Of a stretch of 43,207 nucleotides of DNA, positions 8,500 to 17,452 are shown piece after piece. The stretch is from Dysgonamonadaceae bacterium. Lineage in GTDB: Bacteria; Bacteroidota; Bacteroidia; Bacteroidales; Azobacteroidaceae. The notes beneath the pieces were generated by a model. It did not search any database. It saw only the letters and a list, made by a program, of their open reading frames with translations, and was not told the origin of the DNA. The stretch lies in the NCBI GenBank assembly GCA_031253625.1, contig JAIRVZ010000048.1:1-43207 (forward strand), given 5' to 3'. The translations under genes were made by a program, and so were the position numbers. Each line of letters starts with the position of its first letter. The stretch's first letter is position 1.

Positions 8500-9111
8500 T
8501 TAAACCTCAAACTCTATCGTTAGTTGTCTGTCGTCAGGTAATAAAGTAAAACTATTTCTGTGATAGATTGTTGCTCCAAATGCTTTAATCGCCTCTCTGT
8601 GTTTTTTTGTCGGATAGCCTTTGTTGTTATTCCAATCATACATGCTGAATTCGGAGTGCAGTTCTTGCATATAATCATCACGGTAAGTTTTCGCCAAAAT
8701 CGAAGCCGCAGCAATTGACAAATATTTACCATCTCCCTTAATTACGCAAGTGTGAGGAGTACTTTTATATTTTTTGAAACGATTTCCATCAATTAATAAA
8801 TGATCGGGAGTTGAGGTCAATTGTTCTATTGCCCGGTGCATCGCCAAGAAAGAAGCATTCAGTATATTAATCTCATCGATTTCTGCCGGAGAAACAATTC
8901 CAACGGCATAAGCCAAGGCCTCTTTTTCTATAATTTCTCTTAACTTGTATCGTTGTTTTTCTGTTAATTGCTTGGAATCGTTTAATTCTTCGCACACAAA
9001 ATCTGCCGGAAGAATAACAGATGCAGCAAAAACAGCACCCGCTAAACAACCTCTTCCGGCCTCATCACAACCGGCTTCAATTAAATTTTTATGTAAACAT
9101 GACAGTAACAT
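8500..9111 (-). CDS. rnhB: Ribonuclease HII
   Basis: The 203-residue product carries the RNase HII signature [13 protein letters not shown] near its N-terminus and ends at normal length. The enzyme nicks the RNA strand of RNA-DNA hybrids and removes single ribonucleotides from DNA. A longer frame from 9126 adds MYIKA. The start at 9111 (MLLSCLHKN) is preferred because the only good promoter (TATCTTTG, minus strand, 9124-9131) would begin transcription near 9117, downstream of 9126. The leader would then be very short. Confidence 0.94.
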   Translation of the reverse strand: MLLSCLHKNLIEAGCDEAGRGCLAGAVFAASVILPADFVCEELNDSKQLTEKQRYKLREIIEKEALAYAVGIVSPAEIDEINILNASFLAMHRAIEQLTSTPDHLLIDGNRFKKYKSTPHTCVIKGDGKYLSIAAASILAKTYRDDYMQELHSEFSMYDWNNNKGYPTKKHREAIKAFGATIYHRNSFTLLPDDRQLTIEFEV

Positions 9112-9123
9112 TGCTTTAATATA

Positions 9124-9131
9124 CAAAGATA
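9124..9131 (-). promoter_or_regulatory. rnhB promoter -7 box
   Basis: TATCTTTG on the minus strand, a consensus -7 box of Bacteroidetes. No clear -33 TTTG is seen. It decides the rnhB start in favour of 9111. Confidence 0.5.
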
Positions 9132-9186
9132 ATGTAAAATCGACGTTAAATATTATTAATAGCAGATTTACAGTCGTTTTTGTTAT

Positions 9187-9194
9187 TAACTTTG
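9187..9194 (+). promoter_or_regulatory. Promoter -7 box of the tyrosine-phosphatase-like gene
   Basis: TAACTTTG, 24 bases before the ATG at 9218. No good -33 element is seen. Confidence 0.5.
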
Positions 9195-9217
9195 TCTATA
9201 TAATCAATTTGGATGCT

Positions 9218-10291
9218 ATGACAGATAAACTTTTACCGGGTTTGATATTGGGATGTTTCGTTTTATTCTCTTCCTGTGCAGAAAAGGCAGATTATGATAT
9301 TGACATCGTTTGTGAAACAACCAATTCCGGTGATTATGTCATTAAATGGGAAATCTTTCCCTCTATTGATGGGAAAGTAAAAATCTACAGGTCAAACGAC
9401 CCGAATAATTTTTCAGATAAAGAAGTCGAACTGGAACTCCCTATCCAAGAGGGCGTTGCCACAATGGAGAAAGGCGATTTTGCTCGTAGCTACTTCAAAT
9501 TGGTTTTTGGGAAAAATCTGTGTGCAATTACTTCGAATCGGGTTATAAAGACAGAAAACATTCTTAATTTTAGAGAAGAAGGAGGATTTCGTAATCAAAA
9601 TGAACAACAGATAAAATGGGGAAAACTGTATCGTTCCGGACTTATTTCCAATGCCAGCAAATCTGATATTGCATTATTGAAAGCCCTGCATATCAAATCC
9701 GTAGTAGATTTAAGGACTGATAAGGAGGTCAAAGCTGCGCCCTCTTCTTTTTCTATGGAACAGACTTATCGATTACCATTAGAAGGTATTGAGCCTCTAA
9801 CTCTTGTAAGAAAAGTCATCGGAGGACAAATGAAAAAAGGTGATGCCTTGGTTTTTCAAGAGGATTTACATGTTTCTTTAGTAAAAAATAATACCGATAA
9901 TTTCAAGCGATATTTTGAAATTTTGGCAGATTCTTCCAATTATCCACTTATTGTATGCTGTACGTTAGGGAAGGTAAGAACCGGAGTTGTTATGGCTTTA
10001 ACCCTCGCCGCTTTAGATATAGACGTAGAACAAATTCATCAGGATTATATGCAATCTATCGAGTATATAGATTTTAAAGGAATAGTGAAAAATGCAGACA
10101 GATTTTCCCCTGAAGTACAAGAGGCATTGACTGTATTACTTGCTCCTCAAAAAGAAATAATTGAGTATACCCGCAGATATATTGAAAAAGAATACGGTTC
10201 GTTAGATGAATATTTTGAAAATGAATTACAATTGACAACCGCAAAAAGAGAGAAATTGAAAGAATTATTGCTGTATCCTCCAAAGAATTAA
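9218..10291 (+). CDS. Lipoprotein with tyrosine/serine phosphatase domain
   Basis: The start is taken at 9218 because a promoter lies just upstream and the first 20 residues form a lipoprotein signal ending LFSSC. A longer frame from 8945 runs inside rnhB and is not credible. The 357-residue protein has a beta-rich N-terminal part (to about 115) and a phosphatase domain of the tyrosine/serine type (KLYRSGLIS, VVDLRTDKE, then the P-loop). The P-loop reads CCTLGKVRTG, keeping the catalytic Cys248 and Arg254 of CX5R. The usual HCxxGKDRTG form has His before Cys and Asp before Arg, and these are Cys247 and Val253 here. It is probably anchored in a membrane facing the periplasm; substrate unknown. 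Confidence 0.8.
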   Translation: MTDKLLPGLILGCFVLFSSCAEKADYDIDIVCETTNSGDYVIKWEIFPSIDGKVKIYRSNDPNNFSDKEVELELPIQEGVATMEKGDFARSYFKLVFGKNLCAITSNRVIKTENILNFREEGGFRNQNEQQIKWGKLYRSGLISNASKSDIALLKALHIKSVVDLRTDKEVKAAPSSFSMEQTYRLPLEGIEPLTLVRKVIGGQMKKGDALVFQEDLHVSLVKNNTDNFKRYFEILADSSNYPLIVCCTLGKVRTGVVMALTLAALDIDVEQIHQDYMQSIEYIDFKGIVKNADRFSPEVQEALTVLLAPQKEIIEYTRRYIEKEYGSLDEYFENELQLTTAKREKLKELLLYPPKN

Positions 10292-10301
10292 ACAAATTCC
10301 T

Positions 10302-10309
10302 TACCTTTG
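10302..10309 (+). promoter_or_regulatory. deaD promoter -7 box
   Basis: TACCTTTG ahead of the DEAD-box gene. Transcription would begin near 10316, so the inverted repeat at 10317-10380 would form the 5' untranslated region. Confidence 0.5.
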
Positions 10310-10316
10310 CAGCCGA

Positions 10317-10380
10317 TTCCTCGCTACGCTCGGAATGACAAGTGCGTGCAAAGAGCCGTCATTCCGAACGTAGCGAGGAA
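10317..10380. repeat. Inverted repeat in the deaD leader
   Basis: Bases 10317-10339 and 10358-10380 are reverse complements over 23 bases with one mismatch (TTCCTCGCTACGCTCGGAATGAC). The loop is 18 bases. The hairpin is GC-rich compared with its surroundings. Confidence 0.85.
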
Positions 10381-10406
10381 ACTCCCCATAATATAAGAAA
10401 ATTATT

Positions 10407-12182
10407 TTGAAAACATTTGAAGAATTAGGCGTTGCCCCTTCCATTATCAGGGCAATCAGTGAAATGGGATATGAGTCTCCCATGCCAGTACAGGAGGAAG
10501 TGATTCCTTATTTACTCGGAAATGATAATGAAGTTATTGCTTTGGCACAAACCGGAACCGGAAAAACTGCTGCTTTTGGTTTACCTATCCTCCAACGAAT
10601 AAATGTAGATAATATACAGCCTCAAGCTGTTATTCTGTGTCCCACACGTGAACTTTGTTTGCAGATTGCAGACGATTTAAACGATTATTCCAAATATATC
10701 GACGGTCTGAAAGTGCTTCCTGTATATGGTGGTTCGAGTATAGAAAGTCAAATCAAGTCGTTGAAAAGAGGCGTACACATTGTAGTTGCTACTCCCGGAC
10801 GCTTGATCGACCTAATAAAGCGCAAAACTGTAAAATTAGAGCAAGTCCGCAATGTTATCCTCGACGAGGCCGACGAAATGTTGAATATGGGTTTTTCCGA
10901 AAGCATCGATGAAATCTTGTCATATATCCCCGAAAACAGGAATATGTTGCTTTTCTCCGCTACAATGCCTGCCGAAATAGCCAAAATCACGAAAAAATAC
11001 ATGCGTTCTCCGAAGGAAATTGTTATCGGCAAGAAAAATGAGGGAACGAAAAACGTGCGACATATTTATTATATGGTGCATGCCAAGGATAAATATTTGG
11101 TGCTAAAACGCATCGCAGATTATCATCCTAATATTTATGGAATTATTTTCTGCCGTACCCGTAAAGAAACGCAAGAAATAGCTGATTTACTAATCAAAGA
11201 CGGTTACAATGCCGATTCGTTGCATGGAGATTTATCGCAACAGCAACGCGATTATGTGATGCACCGTTTCCGCGTGAAAAACATACAATTGTTGGTCGCT
11301 ACCGATGTGGCTGCCCGTGGTTTGGATGTGGAAGAACTGACACATATTATTAATTATGGTTTGCCCGATGATGTAGAATCTTATATCCATCGCAGCGGAC
11401 GTACAGGTCGTGCCGGGCGCACAGGAACTTCGATTGCGATTATTCATACGAAAGAAAAGAGCAAAATCAAGGGAATAGAAAAAAACCTCAACCGCAGTTT
11501 TGAAAAAGGAGAAATTCCTACCGGAAAGCAGATTTGTGAAAAACAACTTTTCAGTCTTGTGGCTCAAATTGAAAAAGTGAAAGTCAATGAAGAAGAAATC
11601 GGCCCTTTGATGCCATCGATTTACCGTAAACTCGACTGGTTAGATAAAGAAGATATTATTAAGCGCGTTATTTCTTTAGAGTTTAATCGACTGATTGATT
11701 ATTATCAGGATGCCGGAGAGATTGAAATCCCGCAGCAGCAACAAGAACGCAGCGGCAAAGAAAGAGACGGCCGAGGAGAAAGAAATAGCAACGGTGGTGG
11801 AACCGGCAGGTCTGCCGAAAAAGGTTTTACCCGACTATTTATTAACTTAGGAAGAATGGATGGAATTCGTCCGCCGGATATTATCGGTATAGTCAATGAC
11901 TACATTCCCGGAAAGAAAATTGAGATTGGCCGTATCGATTTGATGAAAAACTTTTCGTTTTTCGAAGTCCGTGAGGCCGACAGCCATAAAGTCGTCAAAG
12001 GATTGAAAAATATCAATTTCTTAGGTCGCAAAGTTGCTGTTGAAATTGCACAAGAAACTCCTTCCGAAGACCGACGGAAAAAAATTGAAAAAAGTAATAA
12101 ATACCGCGGCGGTAACGACAATCGGGGTGGTAGTAATAGCGACAATCGGAAAAAATTCCAAGGAAAAAGCAAAAGAAGGTAA
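10407..12182 (+). CDS. deaD: DEAD-box RNA helicase with DbpA-type RNA-binding domain
   Basis: The 591-residue protein shows the helicase motifs in order: AQTGTGKT (Walker A), PTREL, TPGRL, DEADEM, SATMP, IFCRTRKE, ATDVAARGLD and HRSGRTGRAG. A DbpA-like RNA-binding domain follows (about 470-555, starting FTRLFINLGRMDG), then a basic Gly/Arg/Asn-rich tail. It should unwind RNA duplexes in ribosome assembly or mRNA decay, often at low temperature. The start is TTG at 10407, because MKTFEELG is the family's usual N-terminus and no nearby ATG keeps it. The leader can form a strong hairpin. Confidence 0.92.
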   Translation: MKTFEELGVAPSIIRAISEMGYESPMPVQEEVIPYLLGNDNEVIALAQTGTGKTAAFGLPILQRINVDNIQPQAVILCPTRELCLQIADDLNDYSKYIDGLKVLPVYGGSSIESQIKSLKRGVHIVVATPGRLIDLIKRKTVKLEQVRNVILDEADEMLNMGFSESIDEILSYIPENRNMLLFSATMPAEIAKITKKYMRSPKEIVIGKKNEGTKNVRHIYYMVHAKDKYLVLKRIADYHPNIYGIIFCRTRKETQEIADLLIKDGYNADSLHGDLSQQQRDYVMHRFRVKNIQLLVATDVAARGLDVEELTHIINYGLPDDVESYIHRSGRTGRAGRTGTSIAIIHTKEKSKIKGIEKNLNRSFEKGEIPTGKQICEKQLFSLVAQIEKVKVNEEEIGPLMPSIYRKLDWLDKEDIIKRVISLEFNRLIDYYQDAGEIEIPQQQQERSGKERDGRGERNSNGGGTGRSAEKGFTRLFINLGRMDGIRPPDIIGIVNDYIPGKKIEIGRIDLMKNFSFFEVREADSHKVVKGLKNINFLGRKVAVEIAQETPSEDRRKKIEKSNKYRGGNDNRGGSNSDNRKKFQGKSKRR

Positions 12183-12216
12183 ATTATAAACAGCTTTATA
12201 CCATGTTGTTATATGT

Positions 12217-13089
12217 ATGATTCAATACATTGAAACAAAGGGCATATTATCTAAACTCAGAGAAAAAGATACATGGTTTGGGATTACCTATAACATGAAT
12301 CTTTATCGAGGTTGTCAGCATGGTTGTATTTATTGCGACACACGGAGCGAATGTTACGGAATAAATGATATTTCCACGATTTCGGTAAAGAAAAATGCGT
12401 TGGAATTGTTGGCTAAAGAACTCTTTTCCAAAAAGAAAAACAGGGCAACCATAGGCACCGGCTCGATGAACGACCCATATATGCCCATCGAAAAAGACTT
12501 ACAACTAACCCGCAAAGCCTTACAAATCATCGCAAAAGAAAAATTTCCGGTTCATGTCATCACCAAAAGTAATCTGGTAGAGCGCGATGCGGATATTTTA
12601 CAGGATATTTCAAAAACTTATGCGGCAGTTAGTTTCACTATTACTACGGCTGATGATTCCATTTCGCAGAAAATAGAACCTCATGCACCGCCATCGTCCG
12701 AAAGATTCAAAGCAATGAAAATATTGGCAGAAAAAGGGATTTACACCGGTATCACTTTGATGCCGGTACTTCCGTTTATCAATGATACCAAAGAAAATAT
12801 TACTGCAATTGTAAAACAAGCAAAAGAATCAGGAGCATCGTATATTCTTCCCATGTTTGGAGTAACTTTGCGTAAAGGTTCGCGAGAATATTTTTACAAA
12901 GCTTTGGACAACTGTTTTGCGGGGTTCAAAGAAAAATATCAATCTCGTTTCAGAGAACAATACGAATGTTTCAGTCCTAATTACAAAGCATTAACAGAAA
13001 CATTCGCAGAACAATGCGCTGAATTGAATATAGATAACCGTATGCGATTTTATCATCCGGAAGTATATATACAGCAATCACTTTTTTAG
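12217..13089 (+). CDS. SPL-family radical SAM protein
   Basis: The 290-residue product has the iron-sulfur motif CQHGCIYC (Cys33, Cys37, Cys40) and the layout of the spore photoproduct lyase-like branch of radical SAM proteins (YNMNLYRGC, GSMNDPYMP, ITKSNLVERD). In most bacteria these are not true spore photoproduct lyases, and their function is unknown. It follows deaD by 34 bases and may be co-transcribed. It ends head-to-head with the HD-domain gene at a shared hairpin. Confidence 0.88.
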   Translation: MIQYIETKGILSKLREKDTWFGITYNMNLYRGCQHGCIYCDTRSECYGINDISTISVKKNALELLAKELFSKKKNRATIGTGSMNDPYMPIEKDLQLTRKALQIIAKEKFPVHVITKSNLVERDADILQDISKTYAAVSFTITTADDSISQKIEPHAPPSSERFKAMKILAEKGIYTGITLMPVLPFINDTKENITAIVKQAKESGASYILPMFGVTLRKGSREYFYKALDNCFAGFKEKYQSRFREQYECFSPNYKALTETFAEQCAELNIDNRMRFYHPEVYIQQSLF

Positions 13090-13090
13090 T

Positions 13091-13139
13091 AATGGAATGT
13101 AATATGAAGTTTTACATATTACAGCAAATTACTTCCATT
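13091..13139. terminator. Hairpin between convergent genes
   Basis: TGTAATATG (13098-13106) pairs with CATATTACA (13115-13123), and an outer AATGGAA/TTCCATT pair extends it. It covers the stop of the HD gene and lies just after the radical SAM gene. No clear T-run is present, so termination is an inference. Confidence 0.45.
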
Positions 13140-13793
13140 GATGCAAATCTTGAATTTGAGCCCGAAAAAATTGGCAGCTTTGCAACAAAGCAACATTCGA
13201 TCTAAAAAAATCTCGAAATAATCCATTACCGAACATATTTTGAGGTCAATGGTAAAATGTTCAGTCAAGGTTTTCTCTTCTTTATTTAGTTTTAATTCTG
13301 TTTTTTCTACTGCATAATTTACCCTGTCGTGAATGTCGGAATAAATAGTATCTTTACTACGCACGCGACTACGACGCACATCAGTTTTATCGGCAAGTAT
13401 TACCGCAGCAGCAATGGCATTTACCGGAACTGCTGTTTTTTCGTCGTGATTGCCGATAGCAGTTATGATGGCTGCGGTGTCTTCCGGACTCATTCCCATT
13501 TTGTCGAGAATGCGAAACGCCATAATTGCACCGCTTTGAGCATGGTCAATGCGATTTATCACGTTGCCAATATCGTGCATATAAGCAGCAATTTTCGCTA
13601 AATCAATCTCATGTTCGCTGTAACCCAGCTCTTTGAGTAATATTTCTGCCTTTTCGGCACATTGTGTCGCGTGAGCAAAACTATGTTCGGTATAACCCAA
13701 GATTTTGAGCGAAGCGTCGGCTTGTTTTATGTAAGTACTTACCTCTTCAGAGTTTTTTATGTCGATAAATGTGGGGTTGATGTTCATATACAT
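13119..13793 (-). CDS. HD-domain phosphohydrolase
   Basis: This 224-residue protein shows the HD metal-binding pattern: a His in EHSFAHAT, the HD pair in AAYMHDIGN, a later His in GNHDE and an Asp in LADKTD. Such enzymes hydrolyse phosphate esters or nucleotides, but the substrate cannot be told from sequence. The start may be 13793 (MYMNINP) or 13787. A promoter box TATCTTTG (minus strand, 13808-13815) lies 15-20 bases upstream and fits a short leader. Confidence 0.85.
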   Translation of the reverse strand: MYMNINPTFIDIKNSEEVSTYIKQADASLKILGYTEHSFAHATQCAEKAEILLKELGYSEHEIDLAKIAAYMHDIGNVINRIDHAQSGAIMAFRILDKMGMSPEDTAAIITAIGNHDEKTAVPVNAIAAAVILADKTDVRRSRVRSKDTIYSDIHDRVNYAVEKTELKLNKEEKTLTEHFTIDLKICSVMDYFEIFLDRMLLCCKAANFFGLKFKICINGSNLL

Positions 13794-13873
13794 TAATTTT
13801 TTGAATACAAAGATAATGTTTTTATCTTTTTCTATCTTGGTACAATTAAATATATAAATGTGATATTTTTTTT

Positions 13874-13945
13874 GAGCCGATTAAACTTTATAATTGGCTC
13901 AATTTTTTTTATATCTTTGAGCCGATTATTTATTTTAATTGGCTC
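13874..13945 (+). promoter_or_regulatory. Two operator copies and promoter of the Fic gene
   Basis: Two 27-base inverted repeats, 13874-13900 and 13919-13945, each have the form GAGCCGATTA, seven bases, TAATTGGCTC (nearly exact). They are spaced 45 bases apart. The -7 box TATCTTTG (13912-13919) runs into the second copy, so a bound repressor would block transcription. The Fic protein itself has a C-terminal winged-helix region and is the likely ligand. Confidence 0.7.
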
Positions 13946-13949
13946 AAAA

Positions 13950-15056
13950 ATGTATAATTGGCAACACGAAGAATGGGCAAATTTTTCTTATAATGAGAAT
14001 GTTATAGATGAATTTGCACAAAAGTTCGCTGAAAATATCGGCGAAGTAAATGGTATGCAAAAATCTTTTGATTTGCAGAAACAGCAGGAAAATCTTATTA
14101 GAATAATTATTTCCGAGGCACAAAAAACATCTGAAATAGAGGGCGAAATGATTTCCCGACAGGATTTAATGTCGTCAATCCGAAAAAAACTTGGTTTGAC
14201 AGTCGGTAAAGAACATATAAAAGACAAACGAGCCGAAAATGTAGCCCTATTGATGTTACAGGTAAGAGATGATTTTCAAACAAAACTCTCGGAAAAAACA
14301 ATAAAAAATTGGCATTTAATACTTCTTTCCGGCTCAAAATATATCAATGCAGGAAAATACCGCAAGGACAATGAGCCGATGCAAATAATTTCAGGTAGCC
14401 TTGGAAAAGAAATTGTGCATTACGAGGCTCCGCCGTCTGTTCGTGTGCCTGCAGAAATGAAACAGTTTGTAAAGTGGTATAATAGTTTCAAAACGAACGG
14501 CAATATTCAGAAAATTATCATAAAAGCAGCCATTACGCATTTGTATTTCGAAAGCATACATCCGTTTGAAGACGGTAACGGCAGAATCGGGCGAGCATTG
14601 ATTGAGAAATCTTTGTCGGAATCACTCGAAAAGCCTGTTTTAATGGCAATTGCTACTGCGATTGAAAAAAACAAAAAAGAATATTATGCCGCATTGAAAA
14701 ATTCGCAAGATACACTCCAAATAGATAATTGGCTGATTTATTTTACCAAAATGCTACTCGAAGCACAGCAAATAACAATAAACATCATTTCGTTTTCGAT
14801 ACAGAAAACCCATTTTTTCGACAAATTCAAAAATGAATTGAATGAGCGGCAACTCAAAGTAATCAACAAAATGTTTGATGCCGGCGCAGAAGGTTTCGCA
14901 GGTGGAATGACGGCAAAAAAATATATGAGTATCAATAAAATCTCGAAAGCTACTGCTACGCGCGATCTGCAACATTTAACAGAAATGGCTGCATTAATCG
15001 AGCAAGGTAGTGGTCGAAGTGTGCATTATATACTCAACCTTATGGACAGTATTTAG
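13950..15056 (+). CDS. Fic/DOC family AMP-transferase with own HTH domain
   Basis: From ATG 13950 the product is 368 residues. MYNWQHEEWANF opens an N-terminal domain of the DUF4172 type often found in Fic proteins. TSEIEG (60-65) matches the inhibitory (S/T)xxxE(G/N) helix, and the active site is HPFEDGNGRIGR (204-215). The last 60 residues (KYMSINKISKATATRDLQHL) form a winged helix-turn-helix. Fic enzymes transfer AMP from ATP to protein hydroxyls. The inhibitory helix is N-terminal (class II), so the enzyme should be held inactive in cis. Two operators in its promoter suggest autoregulation. A longer frame from 13860 runs through the operators and is rejected. Confidence 0.9.
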   Translation: MYNWQHEEWANFSYNENVIDEFAQKFAENIGEVNGMQKSFDLQKQQENLIRIIISEAQKTSEIEGEMISRQDLMSSIRKKLGLTVGKEHIKDKRAENVALLMLQVRDDFQTKLSEKTIKNWHLILLSGSKYINAGKYRKDNEPMQIISGSLGKEIVHYEAPPSVRVPAEMKQFVKWYNSFKTNGNIQKIIIKAAITHLYFESIHPFEDGNGRIGRALIEKSLSESLEKPVLMAIATAIEKNKKEYYAALKNSQDTLQIDNWLIYFTKMLLEAQQITINIISFSIQKTHFFDKFKNELNERQLKVINKMFDAGAEGFAGGMTAKKYMSINKISKATATRDLQHLTEMAALIEQGSGRSVHYILNLMDSI

Positions 15057-15143
15057 TTTTATATTACTCTAATTAATTCAAGTTATTAATTGTAAAACTC
15101 GATAATGTAAGCAAAAATAAGTACTAAATTATTTCGTGTCAAG

Positions 15144-15151
15144 TATTTTTG
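15144..15151 (+). promoter_or_regulatory. Restriction operon promoter -7 box
   Basis: TATTTTTG, 34 bases before the methylase start, with an overlapping alternative TATCTTCG at 15152-15159. No clear -33 TTTG is seen. Confidence 0.4.
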
Positions 15152-15184
15152 TATCTTCGCAAAAATAAAAAACTCAAAAATATT

Positions 15185-17452
15185 ATGTCTTTGGAAATTC
15201 AAATAAAAGATAATAAAATCTTTGCACCATTAAAAAACAAATGGCTGATAACAAAACCGGAAGAAGTTGTTCGGCAGGAGTATATTTGTCGATTAGTAAA
15301 CAATTATGGTTTTTCTATTGACCAAATAGCACAGGAAATTCAAGTAAGTAATTCGCAACGCGGACAAGGGCGAGCGATGGCCGATATCGTTGTTTGGCGA
15401 AACGCAAAGGATAAAACAGAAGAAAATAGTCCTATTATTGTAGTTGAATGTAAAGCCGAACACATTACTATTCGTGAAGACGATTATTTTCAAGGATATA
15501 ACTACGCTTCATGGGCAGGAGCTGATTTTTTTGTTACCAGCAATTTGAAAGAAACACGTATTTTCCGTGTAATAAAAGGAAAAATGCCAAAGCGTTTAGA
15601 AGAAATTGTTGATATTCCGAATGCAAGTATTGCTAATAATGTTAAAAAAGTTGATGAGTTATTGAAGCAAACTAAGGCTTTTACTCGCGATGAATTTTCA
15701 AAGCTTCTTTTTAAATGTCATAATATTATCCGTAATAATGATAAACTTTCTCCTGAAGCGGCTTTTGATGAAATAAGCAAAATTCTTTTCATTAAAATTC
15801 GATATGAACGAAGTAATAGTGGTGCTCAAATTTTTTCAAAAGAGGAGTTTAAAAAAGCAAGGGAAAGCTACAATAAATATCGTCCCGCAGAAAGCCCAGA
15901 TTTCTATCAATTTTTATTTGAACAAACCAAGTCGGATTTTAAAAATGATGACTTATTTGACCCTAATGACACGTTGAAAATCCGAGAAAATAGTTTTGAA
16001 TCTATTGTAGAAGAATTACAGATTTACAATCTTTCAACTACTTCTGACGATGTGAAAGGGATTGCTTTTGAGCAGTTTTTAGGAAAAACATTCCGCGGTG
16101 AATTGGGACAATTTTTTACTCCTCGTACTATTGTTGATTTTATGACAAAAATACTCGATCCCGAAGAAGGCGAAATCATTTGTGACCCTTGTTGCGGTAG
16201 TGGTGGTTTTCTGATTAAAGCGTTTGAATATGTACGGGCAAAAATAGAGCAAGAGATTCACGAAGAAAAAGAGCACATCAAAGCACAATATTACACAGAT
16301 AATTACGAAAAAATCTCGGATAAGGAGAAGGAAGAAATAGATTCGCAAGTAAATAATTTGTTTGCTGTGCTCAATGCTGAATTGGACATTAATAATCCTA
16401 AAAGCCGATTACGAGTATTATCATACGATTGTATTTTTGGCACTGATGCCAATCCACGTATGAGTCGGACGGCAAAAATGAATATGATTATGCACGGCGA
16501 TGGTCATGGTGGTGTCCATCATAATGATGGCCTATTAAATGTAAATGGTATTTTTGAAAATCGATTTGATATAATTTTAACTAATCCGCCTTTTGGTTCT
16601 CGTGTAGAAAAATCATTAAAAATAACTGAAGCCGATAAATATAAAGACCAAGCACGTATTGAGCAATATACCGAACGTTATGGAGATGCTTACACAAAAG
16701 CTTTAGGTCAAATTAATGACAATATTGATAAATCGTTACTTTCGCTTTACAAAACAGGCTTGATGAGTACGCTTACCGAAGTATTGTTCATTGAACGTTG
16801 TTTGAATTTATTAAAACCTGGTGGACGAATGGGCATTGTATTGCCCGAAGGTGTATTGAATAATACCAATTTGCAAAAAGTACGAGAGTTTGTGGAAAGC
16901 AAAGCTAAAATTGTATTGATTGTTTCGATTCCTCAAGACGTATTCATTGCTTCGGGTGCAACAGTGAAACCAAGTTTACTTTTCTTTAAAAAATTTACCG
17001 AAGAAGAAGCCAAACAATATAGCACCATCAAAAAGAAAGCTGAAAAAGAAGTCACTGTTAAATACAAAACAGAATTAACGGAAATAGAGCAACAATTAGG
17101 AGAAAAAGGTAAAACAGCAGACGATAAAAAAGATTTAAAAGCCAAGCAAAGAGAAATAGAAATCCAAATAGAAACAGAAGTAAAATCATCGGTAAAATCC
17201 CAATTCAAGTATGATATACCGTTGGCCGAAGTGGAAAAAGCAGGTATCAGTACTACTGGAGCAGCTATTGAGAATGAACTGGAACCATTAGAGATACAGT
17301 ACACAGCTTATCGTAAAGCTAACCAACTTTGGAGTAATAAGTTCTCGAAAATAGGTTACCAGATTATGGATGATCATCAAATATATCGTATCCCTATAGC
17401 AGAAGGGAATTTGGTAGGAGAACCGGAAGTATTTTATGAAAGAAAGAAATAA
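15185..17452 (+). CDS. Fused PD-(D/E)XK nuclease and N6-adenine methylase
   Basis: From ATG 15185 (MSLEIQIKDN) the protein is 755 residues. The N-terminal 150 residues form an HsdR-N-type nuclease: Glu32 in RQEYI, Asp67 in MADIV, and Glu88-x-Lys90 in VVECKAE. The centre is an HsdM-type adenine methylase with DPCCGSGG (334-341, SAM binding) and the catalytic NPPF (467-470). The C-terminal third is charged and coiled-coil-like. It is translated with the specificity subunit (17-base overlap). One chain that both cuts and methylates plus a separate S subunit is the BcgI (type IIB) layout, and no translocase HsdR is present. Confidence 0.9.
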   Translation: MSLEIQIKDNKIFAPLKNKWLITKPEEVVRQEYICRLVNNYGFSIDQIAQEIQVSNSQRGQGRAMADIVVWRNAKDKTEENSPIIVVECKAEHITIREDDYFQGYNYASWAGADFFVTSNLKETRIFRVIKGKMPKRLEEIVDIPNASIANNVKKVDELLKQTKAFTRDEFSKLLFKCHNIIRNNDKLSPEAAFDEISKILFIKIRYERSNSGAQIFSKEEFKKARESYNKYRPAESPDFYQFLFEQTKSDFKNDDLFDPNDTLKIRENSFESIVEELQIYNLSTTSDDVKGIAFEQFLGKTFRGELGQFFTPRTIVDFMTKILDPEEGEIICDPCCGSGGFLIKAFEYVRAKIEQEIHEEKEHIKAQYYTDNYEKISDKEKEEIDSQVNNLFAVLNAELDINNPKSRLRVLSYDCIFGTDANPRMSRTAKMNMIMHGDGHGGVHHNDGLLNVNGIFENRFDIILTNPPFGSRVEKSLKITEADKYKDQARIEQYTERYGDAYTKALGQINDNIDKSLLSLYKTGLMSTLTEVLFIERCLNLLKPGGRMGIVLPEGVLNNTNLQKVREFVESKAKIVLIVSIPQDVFIASGATVKPSLLFFKKFTEEEAKQYSTIKKKAEKEVTVKYKTELTEIEQQLGEKGKTADDKKDLKAKQREIEIQIETEVKSSVKSQFKYDIPLAEVEKAGISTTGAAIENELEPLEIQYTAYRKANQLWSNKFSKIGYQIMDDHQIYRIPIAEGNLVGEPEVFYERKK

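Noticed and set aside
8945..9217. N-terminal extension of the phosphatase lipoprotein
   Set aside because: It is antisense to rnhB, hides the lipoprotein signal and lies upstream of the promoter.
13860..13949. Hydrophobic N-terminal extension of the Fic protein
   Set aside because: It is only the translation of the operator/promoter repeats; MYNWQHEEW at 13950 is the family start.
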